A stretch of 64,000 nt of DNA from Eubacterium sp. AF22-8LB. Its GTDB lineage: Bacteria > Bacillota_I > Bacilli_A > Erysipelotrichales > Erysipelotrichaceae. The translations under genes were made by a program, and so were the position numbers. Location: contig NZ_QRVI01000002.1 in NCBI RefSeq assembly GCF_003458715.1, positions 65,049 through 129,048 on the forward strand, written 5' to 3'. Under the pieces are notes generated by a model that saw only the letters and a program-made list of their open reading frames with translations, was not told where the DNA came from and made no database searches. Below are positions 24,822 through 34,625 of this stretch, piece by piece (the stretch's first letter is position 1; each line of letters begins with the position of its first letter).

Positions 24822-25505
24822 ATGAAGAAGTTAATTATTTCAGTGGTTAGTATTGTGATGATGATTGGAGCAGGAGTAGCATTTAAATCAAATCAAGATG
24901 TTTCTGTTCCTACTGTGGAAAAGTCTTCTAAGGAAACAACGAGTGTTGAAAAGAAGAAATTTAAAGTTAGTAAACATGAAGATGTTGACAAAGAGGATTC
25001 AAAGACTGATGAAATTCAGGTTAAGGAAGAAAATACAACCAATAAAAATGATTTAAAAAAAGAGGGCGTTTCTTCTGGCACAAAAAAACAAGATACTCAA
25101 AGTAACGATACTTCAAAGAGTAGTGAGAAATCTGATACAAAAGTAATTGATTCTGGTAATAACAATTCTTCAACTACGAATGATTCAGTGCAACAAACCA
25201 CCTCAAAAGAAGAAACTGTTGTTGAACCAACACCTGCACCAGAAACAGTACAACCAAGTTATGCATGTCCACAAGGAGTTGATCAAAATGTTTCCTGTGA
25301 TGTGATCCTAGATAGTAACTTCTATTATGCAACGTATGGTTCTATGTCTGAAGCAGAATCAGCAGGTGAATACTATTTGAATGATGTGATGTACATTGGA
25401 AATGCTGAAATAACAAATTACTCAGTGCAGCCTGTATATCGAAATAATCATAGTATTGCCTATTACGGATTGAACCTTTGGAGCAACGGAAGTTTGATTC
25501 AATAA
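24822..25505 (+). CDS. secreted low-complexity surface protein of the element
   Basis: A 227-residue protein with a signal-peptide-like start (MKKLIISVVSIVMMIGAG), a long Lys/Ser/Thr/Glu/Asp-rich linker (about 25-150) and a compact C-terminal region (about 150-227) starting YACPQGVDQNVSCDV with two cysteines. I do not recognise the C-terminal domain. The true start is the ATG at 24822; the ATG 15 bases upstream overlaps the GGAGGT site. Its place beside adhesin and sortase genes suggests a role at the cell surface during mating. Confidence 0.6.
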   Translation: MKKLIISVVSIVMMIGAGVAFKSNQDVSVPTVEKSSKETTSVEKKKFKVSKHEDVDKEDSKTDEIQVKEENTTNKNDLKKEGVSSGTKKQDTQSNDTSKSSEKSDTKVIDSGNNNSSTTNDSVQQTTSKEETVVEPTPAPETVQPSYACPQGVDQNVSCDVILDSNFYYATYGSMSEAESAGEYYLNDVMYIGNAEITNYSVQPVYRNNHSIAYYGLNLWSNGSLIQ

Positions 25506-25565
25506 AAAAGTCTATGAGAAAAATCATTTAATTTGTATCTTATTAGTAAAAACGATATATTATAA

Positions 25566-25685
25566 CTGAAGAGTCGGTATGGAGACTATAAACCCATGCC
25601 ATTGGTCGGAACAAAGACCTAGAATTTGTTCCAGTGCAGAGAAAACTGCTAAACATCTTAAAAGGCGAGTAATCGCTTTTTAATT
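25566..25685 (+). ncRNA. multi-hairpin leader RNA with terminator (copy 1)
   Basis: Consecutive hairpins are GGTATGG/CCATGCC (25576-25600), GGAACAAA/TTTGTTCC (25608-25632) and GCAG/CTGC (25636-25649), loosely closed by AAGA/TCTT. An intrinsic terminator (AAAGGCGA/TCGCTTTT, 25661-25681) follows. An AAGGAG site comes next with a tiny ORF (25704-25736, MNNISFKQWK). The same arrangement occurs at 31842-31969 and 37289-37403. Its identity is unknown. Confidence 0.5.
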
Positions 25686-25814
25686 TTAGAAGGAGAGTAT
25701 TGAATGAATAATATTTCATTTAAACAATGGAAATGAAGAAATATTATCTTATTATCATAAAGATATTTATCACTTGATATAAAAAAATTAATCTAAATGA
25801 AATACATTATTTTA

Positions 25815-25840
25815 GCGAGGAAAAATTCTCGCTTTTTTTG
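25815..25840 (+). terminator. terminator just upstream of the adhesin gene
   Basis: AGCGAG and CTCGCT flank an 8-base loop and are followed by seven T. The adhesin ribosome binding site lies about 15 bases further on. Position 25686-25814 between the two terminators shows only a frameshifted or very short ORF. Confidence 0.8.
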
Positions 25841-25871
25841 TTGCAACAACCTAAAGGAAAGGAAAAAGAAT

Positions 25872-28800
25872 ATGAAAAACATATTAAAGAAAGGTAGTAA
25901 ATTCTTCCTAACAGCATTAGTTATTCTCAATTCATTGATGAATACTCTACCGGTACATGCTGAAGAAACGACTACAGATGAAAATGATTTAGATACAATT
26001 GTAGAACTTGGAAATGCAGAAGATGTATTTCCGGAATTGATGCCGCAGTCTGATGGAATCTCATTAACGGATACAACAGGAACAGGCAGTATTTATGCAA
26101 TGATCCATATTGCCAATCAGTATGGATTTGATTATGTACAGCAATTGTATGTTGGGGATAAGACAGTATTCTGTATTGAACCTATGCAGCTTTTTACAGA
26201 AGGCTTGGATTATCATCAGGATACTGCAAAATGGGATGAGTTATCTGAACAAACGCGTCAGAATATCTGGGAAATCAATTATTATGGATACAGCTATTCT
26301 GGTCATCAAACAGAAAAATACTATGTCGCAACTCAGGTTATGATTTGGCAGGCAGTGACTGGAACATGGTATCAGCCTTACTATACAGATGGAACAACAG
26401 TGTATGATATTTCAAATGAGGTAGCAGTCATCAACAATTTACGTACTCAGCCTCAAGGTAGACCATCATTCAATAATCAAACGATTAAAATGGGATTAAA
26501 TACACCGGTGACATTAACGGATACGAAGGGTACTTTATCAAATTACTCAATCACAAATTCAAATGGGATTCGTGCTTCTGTAAATGGAAACAATCTTACA
26601 GTAGCTATCACATCTGAAAATTATGATAAGAGTATTACTTTTTCACGTAACTTTACAGCACGAGATGTGAATGTCATTTATGGATCAGCTGGCTATCAAA
26701 GAGTCATTTATTTAGCATCGAGGCGAGATCCTTCTCCAAACTTTAAATTAAATTTCGATTTGATGTATGCAGATATTGAAGTTGAAAAACAGGATTCTCA
26801 AACAGGTACTAAGACTCAAGGAGATGCTACATTCAATGGAGCTACATTTGCGATTAAAGATACAAGTGGAAATGTACTTGAAACAATTACGACAAATGGT
26901 TCAAAAGCTAAATCTAAAAAATATCCAGTGGGAACAACTTTGAATGTATGTGAGGTTACTTCTCCTGAAGGATATTTAACTAATAGTTCTTGTAATACAG
27001 TAGAACTCAAATATTCAGGTGATAACACACCTAGTACATTCTATACAACTGTTAAAGATCAAGTAGTTAAGGGTCGTATTGAAATTGCGAAAACGATTGA
27101 TAAAGAGAAATATGGATTATTCCAAAGCAATGTTCAAAAGCCTGGTGAAGGATTTAAATTTGATATTATTTTAAAATCGACAGGCAAAGTCGTATCAACA
27201 TTGACTACGGATGAAGATGGTCGAGCTATTAGTGAGTATCTTCCATATGGAACTTATATCGTTAAAGAACACGAAACAAAAGGCTATGATACTTTAAAAC
27301 CTTTTGAAGTAAAGATTGATCAAAATGAGAAGACATATTTCTATAACATCTATAATGATACAATCAAAGCAGAATTAACTATCTACAAAACGGACAGTGA
27401 AACTGGAAAACGCATTCCGGCAGCTGGAGTCGAATTTAAAATCAAAGATGCAGATGGTAATTATGTAACACAGGAAGTAACGTATCCAAAAAAAGAAACT
27501 ACAGATGTATTTAAAACGGATGAAGATGGATCTGTACATTTACCTTCTCCATTAAAATATGGTGAATATAAATTGGTGGAGATCAAAGCACCTCATGGCT
27601 ATGTATTAAAAGATACAGAAATCCCAATCAATGTGGATGGTTCTAGTACAGAAATCTTTATGAATTTTGACAATAAAACACAAAAAGGCCAGGTCTATGT
27701 GGAAAAGAGTGGTGAAATGTTGTCAGGAGCAAAAGAATCTGAAACAGATTATGGAACTTTGTATACTCCTGAATACAAAGAACAATACTTATCTGGTGTC
27801 ACTTATGAAATTACAGCACGTGAAGATATTGTAACTCCAGAAGGAACTGTGTGGTTCCACAAAGGAGATGTAGTTGATACATTTACAACAGGGGATGGTG
27901 TAACAACTTCAGCTTTACTTCAATTAGGTAAGTATTCTATTAAAGAAACAGCAACACAAACTGGTTTCGTGTTAGATGGAAACACATATGATTTTGATAT
28001 TGAATATGCAGGTCAGATGATTGATGTAGTTGAAATCAAACAATCTTATGTAAATGAAAGACAGAAATTAGATTTGCAGATTACTAAAACATTTGAAGAT
28101 GAAGATAAGGATGCATATAAAGATGTTGTCTTTGGTGTATATTCTAAAAATGATATTACTTTAAATGACAAAGTGATTATTCCTGCAGATGGATTGGTTG
28201 GAACATTAACGATTGATGAAGATGGTAAGAACATTGAACAGTTGGATCTTCCAACAGGCGAATATTATGTTAAGGAATTGGAAACAAATGTAGGCTTCAA
28301 ATTGGATGAAGAAAAGCATGACTTTACTTTCGATTATGATGAAGATACAACTAAACCTACTGTATCAGTTTCAATGGATCTTTATAATGAAAAACGTCGT
28401 TTAGAATTGGATGTCAATAAAGTGGATAAAGATCCTCATGATCATTTCTTAAATGGAGCCATTTTTGAAGTCTACGATAAAACATTAGATAAATACGTTA
28501 CTACATTAGCTTCTGGACAATTGATGATTACTGGAGAAGAAAAAGATGAAGAGTATGAAATCTCTAAAAAAGAAGACTTCTCTAAAATTATCAAGACAGT
28601 TAAAACAGATGAGAATAAGCAAATCATTTTAGATATTGATGATGGAACATATTATTCTAGAAAAGTTGGAGATGACAAATTCACTAAACATGTCATTAAA
28701 GACGGTAAAGCAGTGCTTTCTGATGCGATTTATGGTCATGAATATGAATTTAAGGAAATCAAAGCTCCAACTTCTTATCAATTAGCTGATAAATCTAAAG

Positions 28801-28889
28801 CTTATAAAGTAGAGGCGGATGAGGAAACTGATACAATTATTTATTATTTTGAAAACGCACGTATCGTTGTTCCAAATACAGGGGTATAA
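25872..28889 (+). CDS. thioester-domain SpaA/Cna-B repeat adhesin
   Basis: A 1005-residue surface protein: signal peptide (about 1-32, ending near VHAEE), an N-terminal thioester domain with FCIEP (Cys) and TQVMIWQ (Gln) that can bind host surfaces covalently, then about six SpaA/Cna-B-like repeats (roughly 310-1000; each begins with I-x-V/I-x-K and ends with a KEx3P-like strand). The C terminus is VVPNTGV followed by a stop: a sortase-like motif without the usual hydrophobic segment and basic tail. The sortase gene starts 6 bases later. The start is set by AAAGGAAAAAG before the ATG at 25872. Confidence 0.88.
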   Translation: MKNILKKGSKFFLTALVILNSLMNTLPVHAEETTTDENDLDTIVELGNAEDVFPELMPQSDGISLTDTTGTGSIYAMIHIANQYGFDYVQQLYVGDKTVFCIEPMQLFTEGLDYHQDTAKWDELSEQTRQNIWEINYYGYSYSGHQTEKYYVATQVMIWQAVTGTWYQPYYTDGTTVYDISNEVAVINNLRTQPQGRPSFNNQTIKMGLNTPVTLTDTKGTLSNYSITNSNGIRASVNGNNLTVAITSENYDKSITFSRNFTARDVNVIYGSAGYQRVIYLASRRDPSPNFKLNFDLMYADIEVEKQDSQTGTKTQGDATFNGATFAIKDTSGNVLETITTNGSKAKSKKYPVGTTLNVCEVTSPEGYLTNSSCNTVELKYSGDNTPSTFYTTVKDQVVKGRIEIAKTIDKEKYGLFQSNVQKPGEGFKFDIILKSTGKVVSTLTTDEDGRAISEYLPYGTYIVKEHETKGYDTLKPFEVKIDQNEKTYFYNIYNDTIKAELTIYKTDSETGKRIPAAGVEFKIKDADGNYVTQEVTYPKKETTDVFKTDEDGSVHLPSPLKYGEYKLVEIKAPHGYVLKDTEIPINVDGSSTEIFMNFDNKTQKGQVYVEKSGEMLSGAKESETDYGTLYTPEYKEQYLSGVTYEITAREDIVTPEGTVWFHKGDVVDTFTTGDGVTTSALLQLGKYSIKETATQTGFVLDGNTYDFDIEYAGQMIDVVEIKQSYVNERQKLDLQITKTFEDEDKDAYKDVVFGVYSKNDITLNDKVIIPADGLVGTLTIDEDGKNIEQLDLPTGEYYVKELETNVGFKLDEEKHDFTFDYDEDTTKPTVSVSMDLYNEKRRLELDVNKVDKDPHDHFLNGAIFEVYDKTLDKYVTTLASGQLMITGEEKDEEYEISKKEDFSKIIKTVKTDENKQIILDIDDGTYYSRKVGDDKFTKHVIKDGKAVLSDAIYGHEYEFKEIKAPTSYQLADKSKAYKVEADEETDTIIYYFENARIVVPNTGV

Positions 28890-28894
28890 ATAGT

Positions 28895-29644
28895 ATGAAA
28901 CATAAAAAAATAAAAATAGCAGTTGCACTAGTTGTAGTGGGATTGATTGGTGGAGTTATCTACAATCAAGTTACTGCAAAGAAATCTTATGAATATTCGG
29001 ATTATTATGTAGAAACAAAAACGACTAAAAAAGAATCAAATAAAGAGAATGAGGAAGCTTCTGAAAAGGAGCTTTCTTTATCTTTGTTGAAAAAAACAAA
29101 TAAAGATGTTGTTGGTATTTTAGAATTTGATGATCGAATTATTTATGAGCCGATTGTACAAGCTCCAGATAATGATTATTATGTTAGACGAAATATTGAT
29201 AAGCAGTATGCGAATGCAGGTATTCCATTTGTATCAGCGGATGGAAATATAGATTCAAAAAATGTTGTAATCTATGGTCATTCTAGTAAATGGGATAACA
29301 TTATTTTTACTCCTTTAATGAGTTATACAGATCAGAACTATTATAAAAAGCATGATACATTTAAATTCATTACTGAAGATGAAACAAGAATATATCAGAT
29401 TTTTGGAGTAATGAATATTGATTTGAATGATTTAAATGACTCTTTAGAATTCACACAAACAGAATGGGATTCAACAAATTCATTTAATGCATTTATATCA
29501 GACTCCATTAATAGGGGATTGTATAAAACTGGTGTTTCAGTGAATAAAGAAGATCGATTAATGACATTGGTTACTTGTGATACAAGAGGTAACAATAAGA
29601 GAATTGTAATTCTAGCTAAATTGGTTGATACAGAATATGTTTAA
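28895..29644 (+). CDS. srtB: class B sortase
   Basis: A 249-residue membrane-anchored transpeptidase with one N-terminal hydrophobic segment (about 9-22), the catalytic His129 in IYGHSS, Cys228 in LVTCDTRGNNKR and the following Arg. Class B sortases in conjugative elements typically attach the adjacent adhesin to peptidoglycan. Only 5 bases separate it from the adhesin stop, so both are co-expressed. Confidence 0.9.
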   Translation: MKHKKIKIAVALVVVGLIGGVIYNQVTAKKSYEYSDYYVETKTTKKESNKENEEASEKELSLSLLKKTNKDVVGILEFDDRIIYEPIVQAPDNDYYVRRNIDKQYANAGIPFVSADGNIDSKNVVIYGHSSKWDNIIFTPLMSYTDQNYYKKHDTFKFITEDETRIYQIFGVMNIDLNDLNDSLEFTQTEWDSTNSFNAFISDSINRGLYKTGVSVNKEDRLMTLVTCDTRGNNKRIVILAKLVDTEYV

Positions 29645-29794
29645 AAACTACGGAGTGTGATATTATTTAGACAGATAAATCGGAATTTCCAGAACTGAAA
29701 TGTTAGTCAAGAAATAGATACAACATTGGGTTTTCTTAAGTTAAATTGTGTAATGTGAAGAACTCATACAAGGAATATATGGAGGAGATTAGCT

Positions 29795-30868
29795 GTGGCA
29801 GATAATATTAAATTTGAAATGTTAGCAGACAGCATAAAAAATATTAATTTAAAAGCTGGAAACGCTGCTAGAAGTGCGGTAAATCAATTGATGACGCTTA
29901 GAAATTGGGCTATAGGATACTATATTGTAGAATATGAACAAAGGGGAAGCGATAGAGCTAAGTATGGCACCCGCTTATTAAAAACACTTGAGGAACAGAT
30001 AGCTGAAAAAGGAATGAATTCTACTTTGTTTAAATGGTGTCGTCAGTTCTATATATTATATCCTCAAATTGGTGCGACAGTGTCGCGCCAATTCAGTTTG
30101 CCAGATTTTGGAAAAAGTGCGACAGCGTCGCACCAATTCATAACTAAACCAGATGTATTAGTGAATAATCTTTCATTTTCACATATTCGAGAAATAATGG
30201 TAATTGATGATGCATTTGAAAGATTTTTTTATGAAACAGAATGCATTAAATGTAATTGGAGTGTAAGAGAATTAAGAAGGCAAATAAAGACAAATTTATA
30301 TGTAAGGGCCGGAATAAGCAAAAAACCTGAACTTCTTATACAGTCATCGGAAGATAATTGTAATATAACAATGATTACAATTAAAGATCCTTTTACATTT
30401 GAGTTTTTAGGACTTGACGCAAAGGAAGCTGTTTCGGAATCTGATTTGGAACAAGCTCTTATGGACCATTTACAAGAGTTTATGCTTGAATTAGGAGAAG
30501 GATTTTGTTTTGAAGCAAGACAAAAGCGAATTGTAATTGATGATAAATATTATTTTATCGATTTAGTATTCTATAATAGATTACTGCATTGCAATGTAAT
30601 TATTGAGTTGAAAAACGATGAATTTAAACATGAAGATTTAGGACAATTAAATGCTTATGTAGGATATTATAAGAAAAACGAGATGGCAGAAGGAGATAAT
30701 CCTCCTGTAGGTATTTTGTTGTGTACGGATAAAGGTTCAGAGATGGTAGAATATGCACTATCAGGAATGGACAATCAATTGTTTGTCTCAACGTATATGT
30801 TGCATTTGCCTGACAAAAAGAAATTACAAGAATTTATTTTAAAAGAGATGGAGGATATGGGAATTTGA
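29795..30868 (+). CDS. DUF1016/YhcG-family PDDEXK nuclease-like protein
   Basis: A 357-residue protein: N-terminal DUF1016 domain (about 1-150, with LRNWAIGYYIVEYEQRG) and C-terminal PDDEXK nuclease domain (about 200-345, with DKYYFIDLVFYNRLLHCNVIIELK supplying Asp and Glu-x-Lys). The biochemical role of the family is unsettled. The GTG start follows GGAGGAG. Two in-frame 24-base palindromic repeats at 30072-30095 and 30117-30140 encode ATVSRQF and ATASHQF within the linker. It looks like cargo. Confidence 0.85.
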   Translation: MADNIKFEMLADSIKNINLKAGNAARSAVNQLMTLRNWAIGYYIVEYEQRGSDRAKYGTRLLKTLEEQIAEKGMNSTLFKWCRQFYILYPQIGATVSRQFSLPDFGKSATASHQFITKPDVLVNNLSFSHIREIMVIDDAFERFFYETECIKCNWSVRELRRQIKTNLYVRAGISKKPELLIQSSEDNCNITMITIKDPFTFEFLGLDAKEAVSESDLEQALMDHLQEFMLELGEGFCFEARQKRIVIDDKYYFIDLVFYNRLLHCNVIIELKNDEFKHEDLGQLNAYVGYYKKNEMAEGDNPPVGILLCTDKGSEMVEYALSGMDNQLFVSTYMLHLPDKKKLQEFILKEMEDMGI

Positions 30869-30946
30869 CGAACGATTGTGTTTGCATGAAAAAGATAATT
30901 AAGAGATAGTAAAATTCCAGTTTATTTAAGGAAAGAAAAGATAGCA

Positions 30947-31443
30947 TTGACAAGAATTTGCTGTTCTCATTATGGTCATGAAACGGCAAAAATTGTCTAT
31001 AGAATTCCAACAATGATTACTCAACTTCAAAAAGATATAGATGATCATAAAATTTATTTGGTACGTGGTAAAACGATGCCACCTTCAAGTCGATATTGTT
31101 TTCATTGTCATAAAGATGTTTGTTATTTATTTTTACCTATTGATGAAACTTCTACTACTTCAGTTGAATCTGAAATGGGTGGTTTTTATGAAGGATATCA
31201 AAAGATTGTTGTAAAAAAGATTAAAGATTGGTTTGTTGATTCTTATTCAGATTCTATTGGTACTTTAGAATGCGAAACAAGTATTGATTTAACTGAAAAG
31301 GAATATAAGAAGTTTATCCATAATATATATCCTACATTAAAGAATGGAATGAAAACTATGATGATTTAGATATTTGTGATGAAACAACCTGGTCTATCAT
31401 TATAAAAGCAATTAACAGTTTAGGTTTACCTGAGATTCGATAA
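30947..31443 (+). pseudogene. frameshifted zinc-binding-like protein of unknown function
   Basis: The open frame (TTG at 30947 to 31369, 140 residues) has an N-terminal CCSHYGH, a CFHCHKDVC cluster suggestive of metal binding, then EGYQKIVVKKIKDWF. Near 31340 a one-base shift leads to a continuing frame encoding EWNENYDDLDICDETTW and ending at 31443, just before a terminator. Reading the two together gives about 165 residues, so I think the gene lost its frame. I do not recognise the family. Confidence 0.5.
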
Positions 31444-31473
31444 GCATTAGCACTTCAGCTAGTGCTTTTCTTT
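31443..31473 (+). terminator. terminator
   Basis: AGCATTAGC and GCTAGTGCT (one G-U pair) around six bases, followed by TTTTCTTT, directly after the frameshifted gene. Confidence 0.8.
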
Positions 31474-31555
31474 AATCAAGTGAGCAACATGATGTTCACA
31501 CTATTAGAAATTAAAAGGATCATTCTATTACCGAAAATTTAATAATTTTTAAAAA

Positions 31556-31816
31556 GTGGGAATAGGATATGAGGTATATGTTGGCAAACTGTATAAAAAA
31601 GAAATCGACTTTGTTGCCAAGAAACGTGATACACAAATATATATTCAAGTAAGTGATAATGTTTCGGATGAAAAAACATTTGAAAGAGAATACACACCAT
31701 TACGTGCGATAAAAGATGCATACCCTAAGTTGATCATTGCAAGAACACGTCATGAAACATATGATTATCAAGGTATTCAAGTTATTGATCTTTGCAGATG
31801 GCTTAGAGAAGAATAA
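31556..31816 (+). pseudogene. DUF4143-type ATPase, C-terminal fragment
   Basis: Eighty-six codons (GYEVYVGKLYKKEIDFVAKK ... IQVSDNVSDEKTFERE ... LIIARTRHETYDYQGIQVIDL) match the nuclease-like C-terminal end of DUF4143 ATPases. About 300 N-terminal residues are missing and the frame opens with no proper start. An N-terminal fragment of the same family lies at 337-489 on the other strand. Confidence 0.75.
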
Positions 31817-31841
31817 CGATTCGTTTTTAAAAGCATAATGG

Positions 31842-31969
31842 GTACTGTCCAGACAATGTCTGGATGACTTTATTGTATGAGTTAAATCTACAGTGTTACT
31901 TAACTGAAAATAATTAGGTGCCTAAAAATCAGTACAGAGCATTACAACTTTGGTAGTGCTTTTCTTTTT
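31842..31969 (+). ncRNA. cloverleaf-like leader RNA with terminator (copy 2)
   Basis: A closing helix GTACTG/CAGTAC (31842-31847 with 31930-31935) encloses three hairpins: TCCAGAC/GTCTGGA (31848-31864), AGTTAA/TTAACT (31880-31905) and TTAG/CTAA (31914-31925). A terminator (AGCATTAC/GTAGTGCT then TTTTCTTTTT) follows directly, and the next gene's AAAGGATGG site comes 10 bases later. This is the clearest of three similar structures in the element. Confidence 0.6.
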
Positions 31970-31996
31970 GCCTGATTTAGAAAGGATGGTGATGTT

Positions 31997-33676
31997 ATGG
32001 CAGAATTTAAATCTCAAGATGAGAAAACTAAACAGGCTTTTTCAATGATTGAGCAAGGAGTAAAGGATGTTTATTCTTCTGAATCTTTTAAACAGTATCT
32101 ATCCTGTTTAAGTAAGTTTCATAGTTATTCTTTGAATAACACTTTATTAATATTGTCACAGAAGCCGGAGGCTAGTTTAGTAGCTGGATATCGTGCCTGG
32201 CAGACAAATTTTAATCGTCATGTAAATAAGGGTGAAAAAGGATTAATGATTCTAGCTCCGGTAACAACAAAAGAAGATAGATTAATGAATAAATATGATG
32301 AGAATGGAAATGTGATTTTAGATGAGTCTGGAAATCCGATTCAGGAAATGCGTGCAGTTAATCTGACTCATTTTAAGACAACGACAGTCTTTGATATTTC
32401 ACAAACTTCAGGAGATCCTCTTCCATCTTTAGTGCATGATTTGACAGGATCTAGTAATGAAGTGAAATCGATTATTCAATCTATTCAATCTGTATGTACA
32501 ATACCAATTGAATTTAAAACAGAAACTGAAGATCTTAGTTTTATGACTGGAGCTAAAGGATATTATTCGCCAAGGAAAGATAAGATTGTTATTAATAAAG
32601 ATTTAGAGGATTTACAAACCGCAAAAACATTAATACATGAGTATGCTCACAGCATACTTCATAAAGAAACTGATAAAAATCAAAGCCAACGAGAAATTGA
32701 AGCAGAATCGTTGGCTTTTGTTATTTGTGATCATTTTGGAATTGATACTTCTGAATATTCATTTGGCTATATCGCGTCTTATGCCAACAAGGATTACAGT
32801 GAATTGAAATCTATTTTAGTGAACATTCAGAGTAAAGCACACGAAATGATCGAACTAATAGAACCTGTGTTTAAGGAGAATTTGCATATGCTAGAAAAGG
32901 AAAATCAATATATTACTCCAGTAGAAATGGAAGAATTGAATCATGATATTGTACTTAAAATTGCATCCATGATGGAAAAGTATAAAGAAGTTATGTCGGA
33001 TTCAAATATTACAACTTCAGATATTCATGAAACGATTGATCAAGAAATATCGAATCTTTTGACAGATAACAAAGAATATAGAGTACAAGATCATTTGTAT
33101 CAGAATAATGAAGTCTACCAATTTGCTTTGCATAGTGCTTGTTTTGATGCGTTTATGAATGAAGAGTTTGATCCAAAACAATCCTGGTTTATGGATCATT
33201 CAATTGAAAGAAGAAACTATGAGATGTTTGAAAAAATAGCCAATCCATTATTAACAAACAGTGCATATTATATGAAATTTGGAACACCTAATTATATGGA
33301 TTTAAATATCGAAATTATTGGGGATGATCGATTGGCTATGGCTCATAACTATGTTTTAAATGGTGATGTGATGGCTGATCCAGATGTCGAATTTACGGTT
33401 GATAAAAAGAACAGAATGCTATATCCACAGACCTATCAGCAGGATTCACTTCAATACTTTGAAAGAGTAGATGGAGATTCAACTCGTGCTCGAGAACTGA
33501 ATCATTTTATGTATGAATGGCTCACAAATGTTGTTGATCAAAAGTATAAAGTGCAAACTATTTATACGGAAGACAAAGAACTTTCTATCAAAGAAAATCC
33601 AAATGCTGTAAGAAGCTTTTGTAAACAGAATGGTATAGGAATGATGGCGCCTAAACAAAAGGAGTTGGAAAAATGA
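31997..33676 (+). CDS. ArdC-like ssDNA-binding / zinc metallopeptidase-domain protein
   Basis: A 559-residue protein. The first 110 residues resemble the ArdC N-terminal domain (FHSYSLNNTLLILSQKPEAS, RAWQTNFNRHVNKGEKG), which binds single-stranded DNA. A zincin motif HEYAHSILHK (about residues 212-221) follows, then an uncharacterised C-terminal half. ArdC of plasmid pSa protects incoming DNA from restriction. The gene overlaps the next by four bases. Confidence 0.75.
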   Translation: MAEFKSQDEKTKQAFSMIEQGVKDVYSSESFKQYLSCLSKFHSYSLNNTLLILSQKPEASLVAGYRAWQTNFNRHVNKGEKGLMILAPVTTKEDRLMNKYDENGNVILDESGNPIQEMRAVNLTHFKTTTVFDISQTSGDPLPSLVHDLTGSSNEVKSIIQSIQSVCTIPIEFKTETEDLSFMTGAKGYYSPRKDKIVINKDLEDLQTAKTLIHEYAHSILHKETDKNQSQREIEAESLAFVICDHFGIDTSEYSFGYIASYANKDYSELKSILVNIQSKAHEMIELIEPVFKENLHMLEKENQYITPVEMEELNHDIVLKIASMMEKYKEVMSDSNITTSDIHETIDQEISNLLTDNKEYRVQDHLYQNNEVYQFALHSACFDAFMNEEFDPKQSWFMDHSIERRNYEMFEKIANPLLTNSAYYMKFGTPNYMDLNIEIIGDDRLAMAHNYVLNGDVMADPDVEFTVDKKNRMLYPQTYQQDSLQYFERVDGDSTRARELNHFMYEWLTNVVDQKYKVQTIYTEDKELSIKENPNAVRSFCKQNGIGMMAPKQKELEK

Positions 33677-34614
33677 GCAAAAAGTTTATTCGGAAATCGG
33701 TTCTTGAAAATGTTAGGACACTATCAGCATTTGATTATTTAAATAACTATCATCCTTCACTATTAGTAAAAAATGGAAAGAAGGATTACTATCATAGAGA
33801 ACATGATTCATTGCACTTTTCAAATGGAAAGTGGTATTGGTGGTCACAAGGTATAGGTGGTACGACTGCATTGGATTATTTGATTGCTGTAGAAGGATAT
33901 GATTTTAAAGAAGCGTGTAACTATTTGGCCAGTTTAATGAACATTAGTGATCCAGTTGTTACGTATTATCATAAAAAAGAAACTAAACCATTCGAGCTTC
34001 CTGAGAAAGATAAAAACAATAATTTAGTGATTCGTTATTTGTGTGAAACACGAAAAATAGATAGAGAAATTGTGGATTATTTTATTTCTAAAGGGATGCT
34101 TTATCAGTCAGCAAATTTTCGAAACGCTGTGTTTGTTGGATATGATGGTGATATGCCAGCTTATGCATTTAAGCGAAATGTATTTAAAGATTTTAAATTA
34201 GAACATACAGGAAGTAATAAGGCTTTTAGCTTTAATTATCAAAATAAAGAAAGTAATGTTCTTCATGTTTTTGAAGCAGCTATTGATTTATTGTCTTATA
34301 TGACATTATTAAAAATGGAGGATGTTGATTACAAGGCTTTTAATTTTTTATCTTTAGGCGGAGCTTGTGAAAAGATAGCTGCAAAGACGGAAGCTGATAT
34401 GCCAATAGCATTAAATGCCTTTTTAGAAAGAAATCCCAATGTTCAAATTATTGTTTTCCATTTGGATAATGATGAAGTAGGTAGAGGTGCAACGCAAAAG
34501 ATTATGATGATTGCAAGACGTAACTATCAATGTTTTGATAATCATCCTGTGAACTTTAAAGATGTAAATGATGAATTAATTCATAAAAGTCTGTTGCTAT
34601 CGACGGATTTATGA
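33673..34614 (+). CDS. DUF3991/TOPRIM-domain protein
   Basis: A 313-residue protein with a primase-like N-terminal zinc-region-like domain (about 20-90, YHREHDSLHFSNGKWYWWSQ) and a C-terminal TOPRIM domain (FEAAIDLLSYM, then IIVFHLDNDEVGRGA with the Asp-x-Asp pair). Such proteins accompany relaxases in Gram-positive ICEs and may process DNA at transfer. ATGA overlap with the ArdC-like gene implies coupling. Confidence 0.8.
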   Translation: MSKKFIRKSVLENVRTLSAFDYLNNYHPSLLVKNGKKDYYHREHDSLHFSNGKWYWWSQGIGGTTALDYLIAVEGYDFKEACNYLASLMNISDPVVTYYHKKETKPFELPEKDKNNNLVIRYLCETRKIDREIVDYFISKGMLYQSANFRNAVFVGYDGDMPAYAFKRNVFKDFKLEHTGSNKAFSFNYQNKESNVLHVFEAAIDLLSYMTLLKMEDVDYKAFNFLSLGGACEKIAAKTEADMPIALNAFLERNPNVQIIVFHLDNDEVGRGATQKIMMIARRNYQCFDNHPVNFKDVNDELIHKSLLLSTDL

Positions 34615-34625
34615 ATTTGACAAAT

